A stretch of DNA of 29,728 nt, taken from Vitrella brassicaformis (taxonomy: Eukaryota > Sar > Vitrellaceae). The position numbers were made by a program, and so were the translations under genes. Every line of letters starts with the position of its first letter. The first letter of the stretch is position 1. The stretch covers positions 80,696-110,423 of the forward strand of contig CDMY01000313.1 in the NCBI GenBank assembly GCA_001179505.1, given 5' to 3'. This document shows positions 21,754 through 29,728 of this stretch, one piece after another. The notes below the pieces were generated by a model. That model was not told where the DNA came from, did not search any database, and saw only the letters and a list, made by a program, of their open reading frames with translations.

Positions 21754-22761
21754 CAGACATACAGACATACAGACAGACAGGCCCCTCCCGCCCTCCCTCT
21801 CTGAACACCCTGCGCACCTCCGTGTATGGGAAGGTGCCTGCCTGTGTGCTGCGTTCCTGCACACGTGCATTCACGAAATTCGCAAACCCTACGCATAACT
21901 AGGGCTTAAATGCGCACATCAGCCGCCTCGCCGCCCCCCTGCAATGGGAGAAAGCCCCCCCCTAGCGATCGGCAAAATGCGAGCTTAGACATGTGAAAGG
22001 GAAGACGCCGACCCACCAAACGCACAGATCAGGAGCAGAGAGGCTCACAGGAAGGCCGCACACGCAGCCAGGAGCAGCCAGAAGATCAAATACATAAGCT
22101 GACATCTCTCTCTGTGTCTGTGTCTGTGTCTGTCTGTGTGTGCAGGCCGAGATGGCCGTGTTGGTTGCGCCAAGACTCGGAGGCTCATTCGGGTGTCAGA
22201 GGATTTCCCTCGCTGAGGGCTTTGCTATGCGCCGATCCGCCTCTGCGAGACGGTGCCTTGGCGTGCACTCCCGACGGTGACCCATGTGCAGCGCAGTCAC
22301 AGTGCGTGTGAGGGAGATTTCTGACCATCAGATTGACCGGGGCATCCAGCCCGACACGCACAGCCGTCGAGCGGTGCTCTCTGAGGTACTTTCTGACTGA
22401 CCCCCTCCCTCCCCTCTCTGTGTGAGTGTCATCTCTGCAGGCACGTCTTTCGCTCTGTGGGTGCGGCCCGGCCCATCCAAGACACGGGTCGAGTGCATCA
22501 GCTCATGGACCGCACACGTGCCAAGAGAGAGGGGCAGGTCAGCAAAACTGACGACGCTACGCAAGCGCAAAAAAATGTCACCATTTTGCCATTTTTGACC
22601 GTAGGGTGACCCTTGTCGGCCACCTGTAGGCCCACATACGACTGATAGACCTATTCTGTGACTGGTGGTGGCCTGGTGCGAAAACTATCAAAACAACCCT
22701 TTTATCACCGACTTTTTTCTCTCACCTACTTGGCCCAGTGGGTGGGCAATCAATCTACCCC
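21637..22761. other. Spacer between the two TMC terminal cassettes
   Basis: It begins with a long CA tract. From 22148 (after a GT tract and CAG acceptor-like end) to about 22612 there are exon-like open stretches split by a plausible intron (GAG|GTACTT at 22387, acceptor CTGCAG near 22440). One frame reads RTAVERCSLRHVFRSVGAAR. No frame runs cleanly through: each carries a stop or fails phase. I recognise no family. It may be a decayed gene fragment or unrecognised 5' exons. Confidence 0.45.
21682..21780. repeat. (CA)n / CAGACA microsatellite
   Basis: About 100 bases of CA repeat with interspersed CAGACA and CATACAGA units, just downstream of copy 1 of the TMC terminal duplication. It is the longest simple repeat in the window. 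Confidence 0.95.
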
Positions 22762-23600
22762 CCTCTCTCTCTCTCTTTCTCTCTGTGTGTGTGTGTGTGT
22801 GTGTGTGCATCCGCCAGGCACTCGCGCGATCGCAGTCATGGAGAACGCCTTCAAGACAGGGTGGATCAGCTGCTGCTGTCTCCCTCGTGCCTGCGCCACT
22901 CGTGTGTGTGCATCGCTTCTCCTCCTTTGTTGTTCAGTTTTCCGCTGTTGTGGACGATCCTGACGAGTGTGATTCTGTACACTGCTCTCGCGGCAGTGCT
23001 GATTCTGCTGCTGGTGTTCCAGCTCAACAAGATCAACGCATACCGCACTTACCTCCTGGACCAGCACCTCTTCAGCAGCAGACAAATCGAGGTACGTTTA
23101 AAAGAGCGCATGGCAGCCCGACCAAATATTACGTGTCTATCTGTTCTTTTTTGCAGGTGCTGCAAAAGGAAGTGACCAAGCTGTCCAAGCAGCTCTCCGT
23201 TCTTAAGAAACGGTGAGAGAGCAATCGACCACTGCTGCTGGTGTCACTCTATGAGTGTATTTGCTTATCAGGTTTGCCCGTGCGAGGGAGGAGATGCAAT
23301 CTGAGGGCTCAGAGGGCGAAACAAGCTTCGCGCCCACACCTTCGGTGCACAGTCGAGCATCGTCCGTGGCCGTCCCACGGAAGTCGGTGCGCATTGACGC
23401 GGACAGAGCAGCGCAAAGCGACAACAGGGCGGAGCCATAAGAGTTGCAGTATGTCTGTCGTGTTGGACACTGCATGGACGTGGCTTTGCATCGATGGTGA
23501 AAGCATTAATTATGTGAATGCATTGCAGCTCAACAGCAAAGGAATGGCACTTCTAAGGTCTGCTAGATTGAAACCGTCCATGTGGATATCGCTTTGCATG
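22762..23600 (+). repeat. Tandem duplication, copy 2 (last four TMC exons)
   Basis: This matches 20785-21636 from the CT/GT tract through about 160 bases past the stop. Exons are about 99% identical. The introns differ more (about 9% in the first, about a quarter in the second, with small indels in the second and third), so this is not a simple assembly echo of the same bases. Confidence 0.92.
22818..23440 (+). CDS. Second set of TMC terminal exons (alternative 3' end or truncated copy)
   Basis: Four exons (22818-22860, 22938-23091, 23157-23212, 23272-23440) have exactly the lengths of TMC exons 17-20 (43, 154, 56, 169). All GT donors and AG acceptors are intact, and the stop codon matches. 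Only five bases differ over 422: four are silent and one changes Asp to Glu just before the stop. They encode the last transmembrane helix (FPLLWTILTSVILYTALAAV), a basic coiled segment (VLQKEVTKLSKQLSVLKKR) and the Ser-rich tail. The acceptor phase fits the TMC exon 16 donor at 20713, so splicing past copy 1 would give an almost identical protein. No matching 5' exons lie just upstream, so a 5'-truncated pseudogene is the main alternative. Confidence 0.55.
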
Positions 23601-23822
23601 AATCGAGCCATCCTTGAAGCCATCCATCCGTCCAGCAAGACAAACACATCGCATACACATGAATGAGTCGTTCCACACAAGGACCACCGACAGCAGCAAG
23701 GAACACATTGGCGCCAACGTGTACACGCCATTGCAGCTCACATGCAACACACCCTTTGCTATACATCGCACTTCTCTTTGCTTTCCATACTACATCTCGT
23801 TTGCTTGGATGTGTCTCGTTGA

Positions 23823-24484
23823 TCATGCCATGAGGGTCACGCCGTTCTTGCCGCCGCGTGGCGTTGTAGCGGCCGTCGACGAGCCCGACACACATGAGGC
23901 CTTGGAGGGCTGCACCACAGCCTTGGCGCCAACCTGAGGCACAGGACAAGTCATTGAAGAACGAATGCATTGCAAAACGACACATTGATGGCCCCGCCTG
24001 TGCGGATGTACCTGGTTGATGTCCGTGGGAGTGTCCTTGACCTTCTTGCCATCCTCCCCGTTGCATGCACAGCCGTCCTTGTCGGCACCGTTCGTCGCCG
24101 CCGCCATCATCGCCATGGCGTTGCGGCGCTTCATGAGGGTAGATCCGGCTATGGGGCCCAATGTAATGTCGGTGCGGTGCAGCGACAGGTTGAGCCGCGA
24201 GAACGTGGGGATGTGGGGCGTCAGCGGGCTCTCACACTCAGCCGCCATCGGTGCTGTGGGGCGAATACAGAGTTCGAGTGATGGGAACCAACGAAAGTTG
24301 ATAAGAGAGAGCGAAAGCAGCCAAAAGGGACACAATTGAACCGCGAGAACGTCAAGCCCCACTTCGTCGCCTTTTTGTCGACTTTCAAGCTCGCGCAGAT
24401 GTGACGGTGCATTTCTTTGGCTGCTCTCCCGTCTTCATCGAATCTGCAGGCGACACCATCAACTGTGAATTCAGTCAGGTGCAT
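23823..24484 (-). CDS. Small orphan protein, three exons
   Basis: Exons 24484-24334, 24253-24012 and 23933-23823 join in phase to 167 residues. The start is ATG 24484 (MHLTEFTVDGVACRFDEDGR, then AAKEMHRHICASLKVDKK). The middle contains FSRFNSPMAAECESP and IPTFSRLNLSLHRTDITLGP, a near repeat of the FSR(F/L)N motif, then a Met/Ala-rich stretch (MKRRNAMAMMAAA). The C-terminus is Ser/Thr/Gly-rich and ends NGVTLMA. There is no signal peptide or membrane segment and no family I recognise. The first donor (T|GTGTCC) is weak; a shorter form could start at the internal ATG (MAAECESP, 24247). An opposite-strand frame over exon 1 is also open, so the exact model is uncertain. Confidence 0.48.
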
Positions 24485-24760
24485 TTCATGAAATGTTCGT
24501 GTCTTTCATGTGCAGGAGGTGACGGCCAAGTTGGCCGTTGTGCAATGCACTGGACGCTTCGTTCTAAGCGAGAGGTGTGATGGATTGGTTGTGGGTCAAA
24601 ATTGAGGCACTCATGCAGACAGACAGACAGATGTGAATCAAAGGGTCCAGCCGCCCATGCACACCAGTCCATCCAAGCAGCACAATGTCATAAGTCGGTC
24701 TGTCGACATGTGTGTGAGGCCATATATGTCTGCCGCTGCTGTTGTGGCACTGGCTGCTCC
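24485..24760. other. Short interval without a gene
   Basis: This lies between the orphan gene's start and the 3' end of the BTB-TLDc gene, both on the minus strand. It should contain the orphan's promoter. I see no clear motif. Confidence 0.5.
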
Positions 24761-27082
24761 TCACTCACTCAGCCCGACTTCACCTGAAGAGCACGGACAT
24801 CCATGAATTCATCCGTGCCGGTCGTCTCTCTGCCTTTCCCCCACCTACTCGCGTGATAGATGGCGATCTCCTTCGCGATAAACTGCCATTTGCCCGCCAG
24901 TGTGCCGTTGCCATTGGTGCTGAACCGGCCGAGGTAGCCGGCCGGCAGGTCCTCCTTCTTGACCCACTGACACATGCTGCGCATGTCATCTGACGGGCCC
25001 GGGGTGCCATCGCAAAGCCACAGGTACCCGTCACCCAAGTACAACTGCACACGGTAATGTAACAGCCGTGTCCTTTCTGTTCGTGCTGCTTTGTTCTTCC
25101 CTTTGCCCCTCCGCCCACCTTGCCGCGTGAGTCCGTGTTGTTGGCCTTGACGGAGGCGTCGCGGCCGGCGACATGCACCTTCTGTTCGGCCTCGGGGATG
25201 GGCACCTTGGTGACTTTGGCATAGGCTCCGCTGATCGAAATGAGGAAGTGGGGCGTGGAGTATCGACTGGTCTGTGTGGGGTCGGCGGGCGGCTTGAGTT
25301 GACCGTACACAAAGGCTCCGAATCGGTGTGTATCGTTGTGGTTGATGAGGAACAGCAGACTGCTCGCGTCGCCCACCTTGTCCACCATCGTGCCGAAGTC
25401 ACCACCGTCACGCGTCGAACTGACAGAGAGCAAAGAGAACGGGGTGGGAGTGACACTGCGAGAGATCATATGGCTGTCTCTGTTTACCTGTAGAGGAGTT
25501 TGACCGAGGGGCTGGGTATCTTGGTCATGGCCAGCACCTCCTGCGTCTCCTCGAAGGTGAGCAGTTGGGCCGGGGGCCGATAGACGTCCTCCATCGTGAG
25601 GCCATACATTTCAACATCCTTCTGCACACACACACACACACACAGGTTGAGTGCTCATGGCCGCCTTGATGAAGTCATGTGTGAACGGATCAGCCATACC
25701 TTCAGCTGAGCGACATACTTGGGCTTGGCTGTGGGCTTCTTGACCACGGCACCGGGCCGCTTCTCGAGTCGAAGGCGGCGAGCAAAGTCCACCACCTGAA
25801 TGGCCGCCAGAAGGACTTGCAGTGTGCCTTCCTCTCTCTCTCTCTCTCTCTCCTCTCGTGTGTGCGTATGTTGTGTGTCACCTTCGTGAAGTTCTCAGTG
25901 GATGTCTGCCGGACCGGTACGTCACCCTGTACGATGTCACCACTGCACACACACCACACACATCACACACACACAAGAGAGGAAAGAATACAATGCGTCC
26001 ATACAACGGCAGTGTATGTGTGTGTTGTAGGTGCCTTCCCAACTGAATCGCTTGTAGAGGAGGTTGTTGTGGCCGAACTGCGATAGCGTCGCCTCGGTGG
26101 TCGACACTGCCTGGCCCAGGACGGTCGTGGTCATGACGGTGTGGTCGCTGCAGTCCTCTGCTCGGAGGAAGGGCCGTACCGCCTGCCCGAACCCGTCCAA
26201 ATGCACTACCGCTTTCTCCAATACCGTCACCGCGTCATTGTAGCTATCCACGTACTCACGCAGCCGACTGCCGGCAGTCCCATCCCCATTGCCATCACCT
26301 GCCCCCTCTCGATCGCCATCCCGATTGCGGCCCTCCTTGTTGCCCTCCGCTGCCTCTCTGTCGTCCATGTCGACGTCCTCTGATCGCACGTCGATCTCGA
26401 GCGATGTCGGGGTGAGGAACAGCTCGTGGTGGAAGGCGAACGAAGGGTCCTCCTTCTGTGTGTCGTCCAACTCGATCTCGTGCTCCTCGCCCTGGGCGTC
26501 AGCACCCTCAACCAACGCTATCTCGTCAGACAACCTGACGAGTGCAAAGGAGAGGAAACAAAGCGCATTGAACACTACCCAATCAGACCTGCTTCCCCCC
26601 TCCACCCACCACTTGACATAGTTGAAGTCAGCGTCGACGAAGGGCCGGCCCTCCTTATCGCGGGGCAGTTCGTCCACACAGTACAGCAGCAGATGGGCGA
26701 AGTAGGTGTGGCGGAGCTGATCCAGCATCAGCCCCTTGCGCGACACGCCCACCACCCGCCCGCCCACATTGACCTCCACCTCCCCCTCGATGCCGCCCGT
26801 CAGCTCCAGCTTGCCTCCCGTGCTCTCAATCAGCCCTTTGATGGCCTCGGCTTTGGTCTGCAGCTGCTGGCGGGCAGTCCGAGCGGCATTCTCGATGGCG
26901 AGGAGGGCGGCGTTGGCTGCGGCGATGGCTTTGTCGAGTGACTGACGGCCGATCTGAGGCGTGGGAGGGTGGACCAGGTGGTCATCAGCTGGTTGGCCTG
27001 CCGCGTCAACAGCATCACCGTTAATCGCCTTCCGCTTCTTCGAACCACCTGTTGTTGCTGCCGCAGCGGCGGCTGCCGACAT
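24761..27082 (-). CDS. BTB(T1)-TLDc domain protein
   Basis: Eight exons (27082-26613, 26534-25992, 25942-25882, 25795-25700, 25621-25488, 25419-25119, 25044-24849, 24783-24761) join in phase to about 607 residues. An Ala-rich start carries KKRK (residues 15-18, possible nuclear signal) and a helical region at about 47-88. Then comes a potassium-channel-T1-type BTB fold (VEVNVGGRVVGVSRKGLMLD, GRPFVDADFNYVK; residues 101-157), which in such proteins mediates oligomerisation. An acidic middle (DREAAEGNKEGRNRDGDREG) follows. The C-terminal TLDc domain shows KLLYSSTRDGGDFGTMVDKV, LLFLINHNDTHRFGAFVYG, LYLGDGYLWLCDGTPGPSDD and KEIAIYHA. If the last weak intron (24784-24848) is not spliced, the protein ends at 24769 instead. 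The exon 2/3 junction is chosen by phase alone. The gene is divergent from AP2 gene C. Confidence 0.85.
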
Positions 27083-27378
27083 GGCCAGCTCCGGGATGAA
27101 TCAAATGACTCGCAATGAGTTAAAATATGCAAGCTATGAAGCGATCTCTCCCATCTGCGGGTTTCTCCAGCCCGACCTGATATGTAATTGCACCACGTGC
27201 GGGTGTGCCCTTCAGATTCACGAGACCGTCAAAACTCGACGAGCTGATTTTGCAGCATTGCTGAGCTCGGATCAGCGTGCCCGTCACTCTGCAGCTGATC
27301 CTCGGAGGGGCGTGGAGCCCTTGTCCAGCTTGCGAAGCATCGCGCCAGCCACTTTAGTCATCATCAGGGCGAACAGCC
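27083..27378. promoter_or_regulatory. Divergent promoter region, BTB-TLDc / AP2 gene C
   Basis: These 296 bases lie between two divergent start codons. An AT-richer patch (GAGTTAAAATATGCAAGC, about 27118-27135) stands out from the GC-rich surroundings. The role is inferred from position. Confidence 0.4.
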
Positions 27379-29728
27379 ATGCAGCAGCCAACCGTTGAGC
27401 AACCATCGGCAGTGGATGGAGGCCAGGCAGTCAGCGAAAGGGGCACATCGGCTGAGGTGGCGTGTCTGGACGCCGGGCAGCTGACCGTGCATAACGAAGC
27501 CATGACGGAAGGCCAGACCCCACACGCATCAGGTACGGCCACACTGTCCACCCACTGGTTGTTATGTGTCGATTCGCCATCTGCAGAAGCAGCAACGTCC
27601 GATGCCGGAAAGGCTCCGATTCCCCACAGGCGCGAGCACCAGTCGAGTGTGGCGGCCGTCGACGCTCGATCGTCATCCCCACACTCACGACGGAGGCCCA
27701 AGGCGGCCAAGAGTGATGGTGCGTCGGTGTCTGCCGGTGATGTGTGGTCGTCCATCTGTATGTCTGACCCACAGTGGGCCGCCGACAGAGAGAGCAAGGC
27801 CGGCAGCAAGGGGAAGACCGTCATCACCAAATCCGGTGAGGAGACCAAGAGGCAAATCCAACACACCGCTGCAACCGATTGATTATGTGTGGTACCAACT
27901 GCAGAGCATCAGTCTGACGTGGTGGGTGTTCGCTGGCACAACGCGGGTCAGGCCTGGCAGTCAGGCTGGTACGAGAAGGGCGACCCGAACAAGAAATCTA
28001 AGTACTTCTACGTCAAAGAGCATGGCTTCGACAGAGCCAAGGTACGCAGAACGTCCCCTCTTTCCCTCTCCCTCTGAGTGTCTCATATGTGTGCTTCCAT
28101 CTGTCAGGCATTGGCCGAGGAGCACCGTCGTGAGATGGAGCGCACCGGCTGTGCGTCGGTGAGGAAGCTATCAAAGCACCAGAGCGGCGTCAAGGGCGTC
28201 TACTACGAGAAAAGGTCGAACGCATGGGTGGCCAACTGGTACGAGGACGGCAGACAGAGAGAGAAAAGGTTTTCTGCGAGGCAGTTGGGCTATGAGGGCG
28301 CCAAGCAGGCCGCCATCTCCCACAGACGGAAGATGGAGAAACGACACCACGAGTATCGAGTGGCCGCCTCCTCCCCGCCCCCGTCATTCGAGCTGGATGA
28401 TAACAGTCGTCCACCGATCCGCACCAGCAAGCGGCGACGCAAGAGCGCGATGCATCACAGCAGCACTCCCGATGAGATCCAACCGACTGACAGCAATGGG
28501 CGGCCGGCCGGCGAGTCGGCCGCTGACATCGCTCGGCTCGGCACGACGTGTGACACGGCTGCGCTGGCCGTTTTGCTGGAGGGTGTGCGTGCGAGCGATC
28601 CTGAGAGTGGCGGTCGGTATGAGATCGTCACAGTGACGGTGGCCGGCCACCAGACGAGGGCCATTCGGTGGATGCCAACAGGTGCGTCTCACTCGTCCGT
28701 TCACTGACTGCCGTCCATTGGTGTGTGTGTGTGTGGTTACAGGTGTGGATGTGCCGTCTGATGGGCAAGTGACTGCCCAGGCCATGAGGGCGGCGCGGCC
28801 TCCCAGAGAGGAGAGGAGCGAGCCACTTCCCCTCCCCCACGCCGACGCATCGACGACAGCGCACCGCAATAACGGTGAGCCAGGCACCACCTGGACGCGT
28901 GATTGAGTCAACAGACCGTCCCACGCCCTCTTCTGGCTGTCTGGCTGTGTGCAATTCACGCAGAGTGCACCGACCCAGAGGAGCGCCACACGCAAAGCAG
29001 CTCTGTCGATGAGCATAGAGGCCATGACGGCCGTGTGGCCTCGGCTGCCCGCAGCCCCCCTCCCAAGCGGCTGTGCGGCCCAGCCGGCCGTCAGGTGGCG
29101 GGAGAACTGACGGGCGATGCGCTGGCTCGCGCACTGGTGCGGTGGATGAGGGACCAGCAGCCGGGAGACTTCCATGCAGCAGACAGGGGCGGGTGAGCAG
29201 GACCAAGTGCATGACGCTATTACGTCACTTTGTGCATCTGCGTGTGGCATATCTGTGTCAGTATCGGCATCTCGTGGCGGACCAACTACAGTCATGAGGC
29301 CTACTTCTGGGACAGCGACGCATCGACGGCCGTCGATCTGCGTCGGTTCCCTGTCGGCTACGGCGCTTCCCGCGCGGCCATCTTCACGGCCTTCCGTGAG
29401 GCTGTCGAGTACCGCAATGCGCTCCACCGGTCGCGTGTAAGCGATCGGGCAATGCTCATCGATCTGTCGTGGCTGCAGCGAGCGCAGCGGGGGCAGGGGC
29501 AAGGCGGCGTCCCTGGTGTGCTTCCCAACCGCAGCACTCATCTGTACGGAGGCAACCATCGCAGCAAGAGGCCCAGGCTCGACCCACCGTTGGACTCCCC
29601 TCTCTGTCCCCGCCCTGCCCCGGCCGCCGCTCCTCATCTCCCAGTCCGCCCCCGTATGAGTCGAGAGGGCGACGCGACACTGGGCCGACGTGCCCGCCAG
29701 AGGAGCAGCGTGGCTCGGGCGGCCCGCC
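27379..29728 (+). CDS. AP2 domain protein C (three AP2-like domains, runs off right edge)
   Basis: Exons 27379-27835, 27905-28041, 28108-28681, 28743-28874, 28964-29192 and 29262 to the edge all join in phase. After a polar, probably disordered N-terminus come AP2 domain 1 (VVGVRWHNAGQAWQSGWYEK, YFYVKEHGFDRAK | ALAEEHRREMER), domain 2 (HQSGVKGVYYEKRSNAWVAN, RFSARQLGYEGAKQAAISH) and a basic stretch (SKRRRKS). The module shared with gene A follows (LLEGVRASDPESGGRYEIVT, then AIRWMPTG at about 28498-28680). The last visible exon holds a divergent third AP2-like domain (GISWRTNYSHEAYFWDSD, RRFPVGYGASRAAIFTAFRE). A good donor (CGT|GTAAGC, 29436) may end that exon, although the frame stays open. 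It is probably a nuclear transcription factor. Two intron-like segments inside exon 1 keep the frame open, so they may not be spliced. Confidence 0.85.

Noticed and set aside
21604-21902. Open frames over the CA microsatellite
   Set aside because: They are pure repeat translation (HTHTHT or VCVCVC).
24360-24598. Plus-strand open frame reading FQARADVTVHFFGCSPVF and, after a CAG|GTGCAT donor, EVTAKLAVVQCTGRFVLSER
   Set aside because: It looks protein-like, but the intron would be only 37 nt, no start codon precedes it, and it overlaps the better-supported minus-strand orphan gene.
28384-29637. 417-codon minus-strand open frame opposite AP2 gene C
   Set aside because: It is a GC-rich antisense shadow; the plus strand has phased exons with AP2 domains over the same DNA.
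1-29728. Mobile elements, tRNA, rRNA or CRISPR arrays
   Set aside because: No transposase, reverse transcriptase, terminal repeats, cloverleaf or spaced repeats could be supported by eye.

Overview
This window is nuclear DNA from an intron-dense, GC-rich protist. All coding calls come from reading the sequence; no search was run. The mix of families points to a photosynthetic alveolate close to the chromerid Vitrella: plant/apicomplexan-type AP2 DNA-binding proteins, TLDc proteins, an Hsp33 chaperone with a signal-plus-transit leader of the kind used for complex plastids, a Hid-1 protein and a TMC channel-like protein. That placement is inference. Introns are mostly 50-110 nt, GT-AG with a few likely GC-AG, and many carry CT/GT/CA repeat tracts next to the 3' splice site.

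Layout. Positions 83-467 (minus) hold the 5' end of an SMC5-like gene that runs off the left edge. A gene-poor stretch to about 2.5 kb contains a diverged direct repeat. AP2 gene A (2519-3647, plus) and AP2 gene B (3976-4769, plus) follow. A membrane-anchored TLDc gene (5138-6545, minus) and an F-box-like gene (6950-9367, minus) come next. The F-box-like gene is divergent from an Hsp33 gene (9743-11554, plus). After 1.1 kb without a convincing gene comes a complete 24-exon HID1 homologue (12697-17307, minus). It shares a 209-bp divergent promoter region with a complete 20-exon TMC gene (17517-21477, plus). The last four TMC exons are duplicated downstream (22818-23440) with every splice site and exon length kept. 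A small orphan gene (23823-24484, minus), a BTB-TLDc gene (24761-27082, minus) and a divergent AP2 gene C (27379 to the right edge, plus) finish the window.

Splice models were built by hand by matching intron phase. In each complete multi-exon model the exon lengths add up to a whole number of codons, which is good internal support. The strongest observations are the duplicated TMC terminal exons, whose exons are about 99% identical while the introns have diverged, and probable GC-AG introns with the same GCAAGC donor in HID1 and TMC. AP2 genes A and C also share a conserved C-terminal module. I saw no rRNA, tRNA, CRISPR array or recognisable transposon.
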